This document shows positions 1 through 7,735 of a stretch of DNA of 64,000 nucleotides, one piece after another; position 1 is the first letter of the stretch; the number at the start of each line of letters is the position of its first letter. The stretch spans positions 3,560,001-3,624,000 of the forward strand of contig NZ_CP100351.1 in assembly GCF_024204645.1 (NCBI RefSeq). Reading direction: 5' to 3'. The notes below the pieces were generated by a model. It saw only the letters and a program-made list of their open reading frames with translations, did no database searches and was not told the DNA's origin. The DNA comes from Desulfomicrobium sp. ZS1. Its GTDB lineage: Bacteria > Desulfobacterota > Desulfovibrionia > Desulfovibrionales > Desulfomicrobiaceae. The position numbers were made by a program, and so were the translations under genes.

Positions 1-1476
1 CGTCTTGACCGCTTCCAGCGGCTTTACGCTTTCGGCAACCTGTTCACGTTTGGTGGCGAGCAGGTATCCGTCGGCAATGGGCAGCGGGGATTGCGTCGTG
101 ATGTCCTGGGGCAGGTCGAAGAGAACCTGGGCATTTTCCGGAGAAAGCCCGGGCAGATCCCTTGGGCCTTGATTCTTGGTGAAGTAGTCCGATTCCCGGA
201 CCTCAAGCTTCAGGCCGATGGCTTTGACCACGGCATCGAGAGGCTCGCCGACGAGTACCATTTCCAGGGCCTGATCAAGGCGGTCCTGCAGGATCTCCGC
301 CGCGCGATCCTCGGCGATGATATTCGCGATGTTGCTCGCGACAGACTCGAAATCCTCATAGCCTGCGCTCTTGGTGTCTTCCACGGTGATCAGGTGAAAG
401 CCGAACTGGGTGCGGACCGGTTCGCTGACAGCGCCCTTTTCCAGGGCAAAGGCCGCGTCTTCGAAGGGTTTCACCATCCGGCCCCGGCCAAACCAGCCCA
501 GCTCTCCGCCGGTCTGCGTGCCGGAGGGGTCCTCGGTGTATTGCGCGGCCACTTCTGCAAAGGATTTGCCGGCAGCCAGGTCTTTCTGGGCGGCCTTTAT
601 GGTCTGCATGGCTTTTGCCACGCTTTCTTCATCGGCGTTTTCGTCAACGCGCACAAGAAGGTGGCTGGCCTTGACCTGCTCTTCGATCTTGAACTGTTCC
701 TTATGCTCGGCGTAGTACTTTTCGGTTTCCTCGGGGGAGACGGCGGCAGAATCGGCCAGGGTCGCGGGGGTGAGCAGCAGATAGTCGATTTTGGCTCTGG
801 CAGGCACGGCATAGTTGGCCTTGCGCGCCTCGTAATATTCGTTGATCCGCGCGTCCGTCGCGTTGACCTGATTCTGATAGTTTTCCCACGGGTACATCAG
901 ATACGAAATGGTCGCAGTACTGCGGCCGTATGTGTAGAAGTCGCGGGCCTGATCCTCGCCGAGGCGGCCGGGAAGACCGACGTAGGTCCGCAGTTTGTCC
1001 ATGATCATGCCGCGCATGTATTCGGATTCGAATTTGCCGGGGGTGAGGTTGTTGGCGCGCAGCACGTTCTGGTACGAGGCCGGGTCAAAGACGTTGCTTT
1101 CGTTCTGGAAGGCGGGGATGAGATGAATCTCCTTGGCCAGTTCCTCCTTGGAAACGGTCAGGCCGAGTTTGGCGGCCTGCTGCATCATCAACTCTTCGAT
1201 GACCATCTGTTCAAGAATCTGTCTTTTGAATCCCATCTGAGCCAGGATCTCGGCTGTCAGGTTTGGGTTCTGGCTGCGCGCGAGTTCGAGGCTGCGCTGC
1301 AGGCGTTCCTGGAAAGGCTGGAAGAGAAGGGGTGAATCGTTGACTGTGGCGACGACGGTGGTCTGGTCGTTTTGCACGCGATTCATGCCAAAGGCCAAAA
1401 CAAAAACGGCAATGATAATGCCGAAGAGGATTTTTATTCCCCAACTTTGAGCGCCCTGGCGCAGGATATCAAGCAT
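1..1476 (-). CDS. ppiD: Periplasmic peptidyl-prolyl isomerase PpiD-like (SurA_N/rotamase), partial at window edge
   Basis: Membrane-anchored periplasmic folding factor of the PpiD/SurA family. The frame opens with ATG at 1476 (MLDILRQGAQSWG) and has no stop before base 1, so about 492 codons are present and the C terminus is missing; full PpiD proteins are about 620-640 residues. Residues 1-32 give a short cytoplasmic start and one transmembrane segment (ILFGIIIAVFVLAFGM). A SurA_N-like helical domain follows (around 45-190), then the parvulin region. The last visible residues (ADGYLLATKREQ) fit the end of a rotamase domain. It lies 57 bp downstream of the aconitase gene on the same strand. 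The family is clear; the exact rotamase count is not visible because of truncation. Confidence 0.85.
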   Translation of the reverse strand, partial: MLDILRQGAQSWGIKILFGIIIAVFVLAFGMNRVQNDQTTVVATVNDSPLLFQPFQERLQRSLELARSQNPNLTAEILAQMGFKRQILEQMVIEELMMQQAAKLGLTVSKEELAKEIHLIPAFQNESNVFDPASYQNVLRANNLTPGKFESEYMRGMIMDKLRTYVGLPGRLGEDQARDFYTYGRSTATISYLMYPWENYQNQVNATDARINEYYEARKANYAVPARAKIDYLLLTPATLADSAAVSPEETEKYYAEHKEQFKIEEQVKASHLLVRVDENADEESVAKAMQTIKAAQKDLAAGKSFAEVAAQYTEDPSGTQTGGELGWFGRGRMVKPFEDAAFALEKGAVSEPVRTQFGFHLITVEDTKSAGYEDFESVASNIANIIAEDRAAEILQDRLDQALEMVLVGEPLDAVVKAIGLKLEVRESDYFTKNQGPRDLPGLSPENAQVLFDLPQDITTQSPLPIADGYLLATKREQVAESVKPLEAVKT

Positions 1477-1533
1477 GGAATCTCCGACAAAGAGTCTGAA
1501 GTTAAAAATAATGGGGACTGCCCTGAGGGGCGT

Positions 1534-3456
1534 TTATTTTTGCCTGTCGTTGACGTAATTGAGCAAGCCGCCAGCCTTGATAATGGCTATTTCATTACCC
1601 GTCAAATCATGGGTCAGCGTGAGCTGCCTGTCGCCGGATGTGGTGGCGCAAAGCGCCGCTCCGGGTTCAAGAGCGCCAAGTTCGAGGCGCAGGACATCGC
1701 CCTGGGCCAGCGTGTCATAGTCCTCCTCGTTGGCGAGCAATAGCGGGAGGATGCCGAAATTGATCAGGTTCGCCTTGTGAATGCGGGCGAAAGACTTGGT
1801 CAGAACCACGCGGACGCCCAGGTGGCGTGGGGCGAGGGCCGCATGCTCGCGGCTGGAGCCTTGCCCGTAGTTCTCGCCGCCGAGGATGAGCCCCTGTCCC
1901 GCTTTTTCGGCCCGGGTCACGAAATCTTTGTCCACGCGCTCGAACACATGCCTGCTGATGGCCGGGATGTTGGAGCGCAGGGCGGTGATGGCCGCGCCGG
2001 CGGGCATGATGTGGTCGGTGGTGATATTGTCCCCGACTTTGATCAGCACCGGCAACTCCAAGACCTCCGGCAGTCTGTCAAAGGGTGACAGGGGGACGAT
2101 GTTGGGCCCGCGCAGGATTTCGACTTTGCTTCCATCCTCGGGCGGGAAGGCGAAGAGATGGCGGATGGACGGTGCCGTGGCCGGTAGCGAGGGCTTGGAA
2201 ACGCGTTTGGTCCAGGTCGAGGGGTTGGTGAACTTGCCGTTCAGGGCGCTGAATGCCGCGGTGATGGGGCTGACAAGATAGATCTGGCCGTCCTGGGTGC
2301 CGCTGCGGCCCTCGAAATTGCGGTTAAAGGTCCGGGCGCTGACGCCACCGCTGGACGGCGAACCGCCCATGCCGATGCACGGACCGCAGGAACATTCCAT
2401 GAGCCGCCCGCCCGCGTCGAGGATGAGGTCGAGCAGGCCTTCGCGCATGAGCATTTTGAGCACCTGCTTGGATCCCGGCGACAAAAGCAGGTCCGTGTTC
2501 GGGGCGATATGCTCGCCGCTCAGGATCTGAGCCACGCTCTGCAGGTCGGAGTACGAGGAGTTGGTGCAGGAGCCGATGGCCACCTGGTCGACGTTCATTC
2601 CGTCGAGTTCCGCCACGGGGACGACCCTGTCGGGCATATGCGGCCGGGCCGCCAGGGGAACAAGCGCGCTCAGGTCGATGACGATTTCCCGGTCGTATGT
2701 CGCGTCTTCGTCGGCGGCCAAGGGGGTGAAATCGCTTTCCCGGCCCATGAGCGCAAGAAAGGCCCGGGTCTGGTCGTCGCTGGGGAAGATGGAAGCCGTG
2801 GCGCCCAGCTCCGCGCCCATGTTGGTGATGGTGGCGCGCTCCGGCACGCTCAAGGTGGCCACGCCGGGGCCGCAGTATTCCATGACCGCGCCCACGCCGC
2901 CCTTGACGGTCAGGATGCCCAAAAGGTGCAGGATGACGTCCTTGGCGGAGGCATATCCGGTCAGCTGCCCTTCGAGGCGGATCTTGAAGACCTTGGGCAT
3001 GGTGATGGTGTACGGCTCTCCGGCCATGGCCAGGGCCACGGAGAGCCCGCCCGCGCCCATGGACAGGCTGCCGATGCCGCCGGCAGTGGGCGTGTGCGAA
3101 TCCGAGCCGATCAGGGTCTTGCCCGGAACCGCGAAGTTTTCCAGATGCAGCTGGTGGCATATGCCCGTGCCGGGAGGGGAGAAAACAATGCCGTATTTGG
3201 CGGCCACGCTGCGCAGATAGCGGTGGTCGTCTGGGTTGCGGAAGCCCATTTGCAGGGTATTGTGATCGACATAGCTGACGGAAAGCTCTGTCTTGACCCG
3301 TGGCAGGCCAATGGCTTCCCACTGCAGGTAGGCCATGGTACCGGTGGCGTCCTGGGTCAGGGTCTGGTCTATTTTGATGGCCACTTCGTTTCCGGGCTGC
3401 ATATCGCCTTCAACGAGGTGCGCCGCGATGATCTTCTGGGTGAGGTTCTGGTTCAT
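1534..3456 (-). CDS. acn: Aconitate hydratase (monomeric, 640 aa)
   Basis: Catalyses citrate/isocitrate interconversion with a [4Fe-4S] cluster in the cytoplasmic TCA branch. Visible are SDSHTPTAGGIGSLSMGAGG (about 118-137), cluster ligands Cys297 (GSCTNSS), Cys357 and Cys360 (CSCGPCIGMG), and the C-terminal swivel domain with GDNITTDHIMPAG (about 475) and GENYGQGSSREHAA (about 527). At 640 residues it is shorter than AcnA (about 890) and has the compact form known from sulfate reducers and other anaerobes. Start chosen at ATG 3456 behind a GAAGGAG site. A terminator ends only about 35 bp upstream, so its promoter must overlap that terminator or it depends on readthrough. Confidence 0.92.
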   Translation of the reverse strand: MNQNLTQKIIAAHLVEGDMQPGNEVAIKIDQTLTQDATGTMAYLQWEAIGLPRVKTELSVSYVDHNTLQMGFRNPDDHRYLRSVAAKYGIVFSPPGTGICHQLHLENFAVPGKTLIGSDSHTPTAGGIGSLSMGAGGLSVALAMAGEPYTITMPKVFKIRLEGQLTGYASAKDVILHLLGILTVKGGVGAVMEYCGPGVATLSVPERATITNMGAELGATASIFPSDDQTRAFLALMGRESDFTPLAADEDATYDREIVIDLSALVPLAARPHMPDRVVPVAELDGMNVDQVAIGSCTNSSYSDLQSVAQILSGEHIAPNTDLLLSPGSKQVLKMLMREGLLDLILDAGGRLMECSCGPCIGMGGSPSSGGVSARTFNRNFEGRSGTQDGQIYLVSPITAAFSALNGKFTNPSTWTKRVSKPSLPATAPSIRHLFAFPPEDGSKVEILRGPNIVPLSPFDRLPEVLELPVLIKVGDNITTDHIMPAGAAITALRSNIPAISRHVFERVDKDFVTRAEKAGQGLILGGENYGQGSSREHAALAPRHLGVRVVLTKSFARIHKANLINFGILPLLLANEEDYDTLAQGDVLRLELGALEPGAALCATTSGDRQLTLTHDLTGNEIAIIKAGGLLNYVNDRQK

Positions 3457-3491
3457 GCGCGCTCCTTCAATTTTGCGGTTGCATATCTTTG

Positions 3492-3521
3492 AAAAAAGGC
3501 CCCCAGCCGAAGCCGGGAGCC
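3492..3521 (-). terminator. Rho-independent terminator after the CM-EPSPS/coiled-coil pair
   Basis: On the minus strand a 10-bp stem (with two G-U pairs) closes on a TTCG tetraloop and is followed by six T. It lies 15 bp past the stop of the 82-aa gene and before acn, separating the two transcription units. Confidence 0.85.
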
Positions 3522-3535
3522 TCTATTTGTCGGGC

Positions 3536-3784
3536 TTACCACGTGGATGCAAGCCGCCTGAGCTTGACTTGTAGAATCTGAATTTCAGTGTCCAGGCGCA
3601 GTTTGTCCTGCTGCAGCCGGAAAATGTCCTCGTGAAAGGTTATGCCGCGCGCAGGATCTTCTTGTAGAAGCAATTCTTTGACCTTGGCCTGAGCGTCGGC
3701 CTGTTCGGCTTTGAACTTGGCGATTTCCTTTTCGATGGTCTTAATCTGTTGTGATTCGGATTCGTTTACGTTTAGGCTTGTCAT
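3536..3784 (-). CDS. Small charged coiled-coil protein, unknown function (82 aa)
   Basis: No family recognised. The protein is almost entirely predicted helix, with heptad-like spacing (IKTIEKEIAKFKAEQADAQAKV and a second block LRLDTEIQILQVKLRRL), so it probably forms a coiled coil. It has no signal peptide or membrane segment. Its start lies inside the 3' end of the CM-EPSPS-like gene in another frame (44-bp overlap, 3741-3784), which suggests translational coupling. A terminator follows 15 bp after its stop. The frame is judged real from the overlap arrangement, the terminator placement and a protein-like composition. A structural or partner role for the upstream protein is inference only. 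Confidence 0.6.
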   Translation of the reverse strand: MTSLNVNESESQQIKTIEKEIAKFKAEQADAQAKVKELLLQEDPARGITFHEDIFRLQQDKLRLDTEIQILQVKLRRLASTW

Positions 3785-5381
3785 CGTGATTTTCGTCTAC
3801 CTGTTCTTCTATTCGGGCTGAATTTATGAAGTTTTGAGGACTTGGAAGATTCATGAAGATCTTCCAGAACCAGGGCCAGGCCGAGGAAATGTTGTCCGCA
3901 TTGGTCATGCAGACTCCGGGATGCGTGAAGGATATGAGCGATCCGGCCAGGGTCCAGTACGGGCCCGGACTTTGCCAGGGCGACTCGCTGACTTTCTTGG
4001 CGTTAGCCAGTCCGAGCTGCAACAGCCCGGGTTCAATGGCATATCCTGCGCCCAGATTTTCGAGCAGGTCCTGGGCGTATTCGACATCCTCGCTCGTGGT
4101 GTCCAGGGTGATGGCGCATTGACCGCGCAGGCCCATGGACATGGCCAGCACCAACGGCAGGTATTCCTGGCAGGAGGTGATGTCTATGGATAGTTGCTGG
4201 GGCCTGTTGCCCATGACGGAAGTTATTTCGCCTCCGTGGAAGCTGACCCGCAATCCGAATTCCTGCAGGATATCCATAATGTCTTGGAGGTGAGGCGCGT
4301 GCTGAGGCCATTTGCCATGCAGGATCACCTTGCCGTCGGTAAAGAACGGAAGAACCAGCAGGTGAAGGCTCATGAGCGGATCCACAGGAATATCCACTGA
4401 CGAAAGGTCAAGGCTGATGGGCACCGGCGGGACGATGATGCTTAGCCCCTCAAATTGCAGTTCCGGGATATGCTCCTGCAGGAATCCGATCCCTTTGCGC
4501 AGCAGCTTGCTGTTTGAAAACGATTCATCGAGCTGGATCGAAAGCCCAGCCTTGTACGTGGTGGCCGCGACAACAAGAGCCAGCACGAACTTTTTGGACA
4601 CGCCCTTGGGAATGGAGATGGTTTCTGGGAGTTGGCCACTGCTCTCGACCCTGACGGGCAATCCATAGCTGTGCGGTTCCACGATCGTCAGGCGGGCGCC
4701 AAGTTGAGGCAGAATATCTTGTACGGGTCTGACGTCATGAATTTTGAGTTTCGTTGAACCGGTGAATTTGGCCCGGGTGACCTGCCCGAGGGCAAGGCAC
4801 AGCAAAAGATAGAAATGGAATTTGCTTTGTCCGGCATAAATGATCTTGTTGTCCATCGACCAAGAGTCAACGGGTTGGGTTTCGCATTGCCGGTTTTGGA
4901 ACGCGAGGTTGAATCCGCAGAGGTTGAGGGCATTGATCACTTCCAGGGAGATATCATTCCCCTGGAATGGCGCGATGGTCAGCGGCGAGGAGTTTGTGGC
5001 TCCAAGGAAGAACATCATGCTGCGCAGGATCTGATCCCGAGGAGCCTCAAGGTCTATTTCCACCGGCTTGCGCCTGGGGAAGAGGCACAACGGCTTTTCA
5101 TTAGAAGAGTTCCGTTCGACCCTGGCATAAGAGAGGTTGTTCGAGAGGTGGAAGATTTTCTTGAGGATCTGGGGTTCCAGATTGTCCGCCTTGGACGCGT
5201 CCCGCCAGACCTGCCACAGAACTTTTTCCTGATTGGGGTCGGTGATGCCAAGGTTTTTCGAACGTCGTGTCGATGCCGCCCTGGACAAAAGGTTGGTCCG
5301 GGTCATGAGGAGGGACACGAGTTTTTCGTCGAGCTGCGCCAGTTCCTGCGTCAAAGAGAGAGAATTATGTTTTTCGGCCAT
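3741..5381 (-). CDS. Degenerate chorismate mutase-like/EPSP synthase-like fusion (546 aa)
   Basis: Residues about 5-95 resemble an AroQ chorismate mutase helix bundle (LAQLDEKLVSLLMTRTNLLS). Residues about 110-515 follow the AroA (EPSP synthase) fold pattern: IDLEAPRDQILRSM in the place of the PGSKSxSNRA loop, and DVRPVQDILPQLGARLTI matching ERPIGxLxxAL. Most catalytic positions differ. The AroA lysine/serine pair reads R-D, the NAGTAMRP motif reads YAGQSKFHF, SSQ reads SKK, and the RVKETDR motif reads TSEDVEY. In the mutase part the first arginine is missing. A working EPSP synthase is therefore unlikely. The C terminus ends in a basic tail (KPKRKRIRI). It heads a two-gene unit and is divergent from sat. 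Function unknown; a pseudoenzyme or regulatory shikimate-pathway protein is possible. Confidence 0.7.
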   Translation of the reverse strand: MAEKHNSLSLTQELAQLDEKLVSLLMTRTNLLSRAASTRRSKNLGITDPNQEKVLWQVWRDASKADNLEPQILKKIFHLSNNLSYARVERNSSNEKPLCLFPRRKPVEIDLEAPRDQILRSMMFFLGATNSSPLTIAPFQGNDISLEVINALNLCGFNLAFQNRQCETQPVDSWSMDNKIIYAGQSKFHFYLLLCLALGQVTRAKFTGSTKLKIHDVRPVQDILPQLGARLTIVEPHSYGLPVRVESSGQLPETISIPKGVSKKFVLALVVAATTYKAGLSIQLDESFSNSKLLRKGIGFLQEHIPELQFEGLSIIVPPVPISLDLSSVDIPVDPLMSLHLLVLPFFTDGKVILHGKWPQHAPHLQDIMDILQEFGLRVSFHGGEITSVMGNRPQQLSIDITSCQEYLPLVLAMSMGLRGQCAITLDTTSEDVEYAQDLLENLGAGYAIEPGLLQLGLANAKKVSESPWQSPGPYWTLAGSLISFTHPGVCMTNADNISSAWPWFWKIFMNLPSPQNFINSARIEEQVDENHDDKPKRKRIRITTD

Positions 5382-5578
5382 GCGAATTCTTCAGGCTAGG
5401 GTGTTAATTGTCCATGGGTGCATGGACGCATGAGGAAAGCTTATTTCAAAGGGGTTCATTAACAACAAGACTTTATGGATTGCAAGAGGTTATTGTTCGA
5501 TATAAATATAATATATTAAGATAACAGATAAAATTGAAAGAAAGCCTAGAAAAGCGGATTCGTCCAATCACTTGCGAG

Positions 5579-5598
5579 AATCCTGGTATGCCAGGATT
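5579..5598. promoter_or_regulatory. Inverted repeat upstream of the sat promoter region
   Basis: AATCCTGG and CCAGGATT, perfectly complementary 8-bp arms around the spacer TATG, end about 40 bp before the TTGACA box of sat. There is no T tract, so an operator for a dimeric regulator is more likely than a terminator. The regulator is not known. Confidence 0.45.
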
Positions 5599-5638
5599 GG
5601 CGCATGCTTTAGCGGTTGATAAAAAAATCACAAAACGG

Positions 5639-5667
5639 TTGACAAGACGCACGTTGCGAAGCAAATA
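5639..5667 (+). promoter_or_regulatory. Candidate sat promoter (-35 TTGACA)
   Basis: A consensus TTGACA lies at 5639-5644. The only -10-like bases at 17-bp spacing are CAAATA (5662-5667), which is weak. This would give a leader of roughly 55 nt before the sat start. Confidence 0.35.
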
Positions 5668-5686
5668 GAGGTCTCCGTTTTTTTAT

Positions 5687-5704
5687 TTGTGAAAATAAAA
5701 ACAA
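5687..5704 (+). promoter_or_regulatory. Candidate Rex-type operator in the sat leader
   Basis: TTGTGAA, a 4-base spacer, then AAAACAA. The left half matches the TTGTGAANNNNTTCACAA Rex consensus exactly and the right half keeps ACAA (11 of 14 positions). The site lies just before the sat ribosome binding site. Rex has been reported to repress sat in Desulfovibrio vulgaris, which supports the reading; the match is imperfect. Confidence 0.4.
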
Positions 5705-5728
5705 ACTATATTTAGGAGGATCCACGTT

Positions 5729-6997
5729 ATGGCTCTCGTACCCCCGCATGGTGGAAAAGGTTTGGTTTGCTGTCTGCTTCAGGGTGCCGAATTGGCTGCC
5801 GAGCAGAAAAAGGCCGCAGGACTGAAGAAGATCGATATCAGCCCCCGCGCCAAGGGCGACCTGATCATGATGGGCATCGGCGGCTTCAGCCCGCTGAGCG
5901 GCTTCATGACCAAGGCCGACTGGAAGTCCGTGTGTGAGAAGTTCACCTTGGCCGACGGGACCTTCTGGCCCGTGCCCGTGACCCTGGATATGGATGAAGA
6001 AGTTAAGGTTGGCGAAGAGATCGCTTTGTTCGACCCCAAGAAGGGCGTTTTCATGGCCACCATGAAGGTCACCGAAGTTTACGAAATGACCGACGCCGAC
6101 AAAAAGTGGGAATGCGAGAAGGTCTACAAGGGCCAGGGCGAAGAGTCTGCTGACGACAAGTTCTGGGAAATCGCCCCCAAGGATCACCCCGGCGTGCAGA
6201 TGGTTCTGGCTCAGAAGAAATACAATGTTGCCGGTCCGGTCAAGGTTCTCTCCGAAGGCGACTACCGCGACAGATTCCCCGGTTGCTACATGTCCCCGGC
6301 CGAAGCCCGCGCCACTTTTGAAGAAAAGGGTTGGAGCAAGGTTGCCGCTCTGCAGCTGCGTAACCCCATGCACCGCTCCCACGAATATCTGGCCAAGATC
6401 GCTGTTGAAGTTTGTGACGGCGTTTTCATTCACTCCCTGGTCGGCAACCTGAAGCCCGGCGACATCCCGGCTGAAGTCCGCATCAAGTGCATCGATACCC
6501 TCATCGACAAGTACTTTGTGAAGGCCAACGTCGTTCAGGGTGGCTACCCCCTGGATATGCGTTATGCCGGTCCCCGCGAAGGCCTGCTGCACGCCACCTT
6601 CCGTCAGAACTACGGCGTTTCCGACATGCTGATCGGTCGTGACCATGCTGGCGTCGGCGACTTCTACGGTCTGTTCGAAGCTCAGGAAATCTTTGATCGC
6701 GTTCCCAAGAACCTGGGCGCCGGCAAGGATCTGGTCACCCAGCCCATGAAGATCGACTGGACCTTCTACTGCTACAAGTGTGACGGCATGGCCTCCCTGC
6801 GCACCTGCCCGCACAGCAAGGACGACCGTGTTGTTCTGTCCGGCACCAAGTTGCGCAAGGCCCTGTCCGAAGGCGCCGAGGTTGTTGATCACTTCGGTCG
6901 CGACGAAGTCCTGGTCATCCTGCGCGAATACTACTCCACGCTGACCGAAAAGGTCGAAGTGAAGATGCAGGGTGCCGCTTCCGGCGCAGCGATGTAG
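5729..6997 (+). CDS. sat: Sulfate adenylyltransferase (ATP sulfurylase)
   Basis: Activates sulfate with ATP to adenosine 5'-phosphosulfate and pyrophosphate, the first cytoplasmic step of dissimilatory sulfate reduction. The 422-residue protein has the nucleotide-binding motif [11 protein letters not shown] (209-219), the [12 protein letters not shown] motif (about 303-314) and a C-terminal zinc-site cluster Cys348, Cys351, Cys360 and His362. Length matches homotrimeric Sat enzymes of sulfate reducers (about 425). ATG 5729 follows AGGAGG by nine bases. Codon use is strongly biased, as expected for an abundant protein. A terminator follows, so it is a single transcription unit next to aprBA. 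Confidence 0.97.
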   Translation: MALVPPHGGKGLVCCLLQGAELAAEQKKAAGLKKIDISPRAKGDLIMMGIGGFSPLSGFMTKADWKSVCEKFTLADGTFWPVPVTLDMDEEVKVGEEIALFDPKKGVFMATMKVTEVYEMTDADKKWECEKVYKGQGEESADDKFWEIAPKDHPGVQMVLAQKKYNVAGPVKVLSEGDYRDRFPGCYMSPAEARATFEEKGWSKVAALQLRNPMHRSHEYLAKIAVEVCDGVFIHSLVGNLKPGDIPAEVRIKCIDTLIDKYFVKANVVQGGYPLDMRYAGPREGLLHATFRQNYGVSDMLIGRDHAGVGDFYGLFEAQEIFDRVPKNLGAGKDLVTQPMKIDWTFYCYKCDGMASLRTCPHSKDDRVVLSGTKLRKALSEGAEVVDHFGRDEVLVILREYYSTLTEKVEVKMQGAASGAAM

Positions 6998-7009
6998 TTT
7001 GATTTCAAC

Positions 7010-7051
7010 CAGCAGGGCGGGCATTTATGTCCGCCCTGCTGATTTGGCTTT
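7010..7051 (+). terminator. Terminator after sat
   Basis: Perfect 11-bp stem CAGCAGGGCGG/CCGCCCTGCTG with a 10-base loop, followed by a T-rich tail (ATTTGGCTTT), 13 bp after the sat stop. Confidence 0.8.
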
Positions 7052-7094
7052 GTGACGTGAAGTCCAACAAGGCCTATGATTGTCAATATGCGGC

Positions 7095-7123
7095 TTGACA
7101 CGACAAAAGTGCTTTGATAAAAG
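7095..7123 (+). promoter_or_regulatory. Candidate aprBA promoter
   Basis: TTGACA at 7095-7100 and an ATAAAA-type -10 around 7117-7122 (16-bp spacing), about 85 bp before the aprB start and downstream of the sat terminator. Confidence 0.4.
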
Positions 7124-7208
7124 ATTCACAAGCGAAGAGCTTGGGTAAATTTTTTGTTTGTTTCGGGCCTATGGCTAAGTTGTTTTAAACTCTTTATTCG
7201 GAGGAATT

Positions 7209-7697
7209 ATGCCAACCTTTGTTGATCCAGCAAAGTGTGATGGATGCAAGGGCGGTGAAAAGACTGCCTGTATGTACATCTGTCCTAACGACCTGATGAT
7301 CCTGGACCCTGTAGAGATGAAGGCTTACAATCAGGAGCCGTCCGCTTGCTGGGAATGTTACTCCTGTATCAAGATTTGTCCCCAGGGCGCGATCACCGCT
7401 CGTCCGTATGCTGACTTCGCCCCCATGGGCGGCACCTGCATCCCGCTGCGCGGCGCGGAAGACATCATGTGGACTGTTCAGTTCCGCAATGGCGAAGTAA
7501 AGCGCTTCAAGTTCCCCATCCGCACCACTGTGGAAGGTTCCATCAAGCCCTTCGAAGGCAAGCCCGAAGGCGCGAACCTGGAAGATGAGCTTCTGTTCAC
7601 CGAGACCGCTTTGACCACTCCCAAGGAAGCTCTCGGCAAGAAGATTGAAGTCGGTGAAGCAGACCTGAAGGTCACCTTCAAGTCGGCCGTCGCCTAA
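7209..7697 (+). CDS. aprB: Adenylylsulfate reductase beta subunit (ferredoxin-type)
   Basis: Electron-transfer subunit of APS reductase, which reduces APS to sulfite and AMP. Two [4Fe-4S] clusters are visible: Cys10, Cys13, Cys21, Cys25 (with the lengthened CxxCxxxxxxxC spacing typical of AprB) and Cys47, Cys50, Cys53, Cys57 (CWECYSCIKICP). The C-terminal half has a beta-rich segment and a tail of the kind that wraps the alpha subunit. Length 162 residues is normal. ATG 7209 follows GGAGG. It is 38 bp upstream of aprA in one operon. Confidence 0.97.
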   Translation: MPTFVDPAKCDGCKGGEKTACMYICPNDLMILDPVEMKAYNQEPSACWECYSCIKICPQGAITARPYADFAPMGGTCIPLRGAEDIMWTVQFRNGEVKRFKFPIRTTVEGSIKPFEGKPEGANLEDELLFTETALTTPKEALGKKIEVGEADLKVTFKSAVA

Positions 7698-7735
7698 TTC
7701 GGCGCTTTAAACGAAAGAAATTTCAGGAGGAACAT

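Larger units (their letters stand above)
5382..5728. other. Divergent intergenic region upstream of sat
   Basis: A 347-bp A+T-rich stretch between the CM-EPSPS-like gene and sat with no credible small gene. It holds an 8-bp-arm inverted repeat (5579-5598), a TTGACA box at 5639-5644, a half-perfect Rex-like site (5687-5704) and the sat ribosome binding site AGGAGG (5714-5719). Another A+T-rich tract at about 5495-5540 could carry the promoter of the leftward gene. Confidence 0.6.

Noticed and set aside
91-1335. 414-codon rightward open frame at the window start
   Set aside because: The leftward frame encodes a clear PpiD protein to the window edge; the rightward frame is its antisense shadow.
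1512-1533. CCCTGAGGGG hairpin between aconitase and ppiD as a terminator
   Set aside because: Only four to five pairs and no T run in the right direction.
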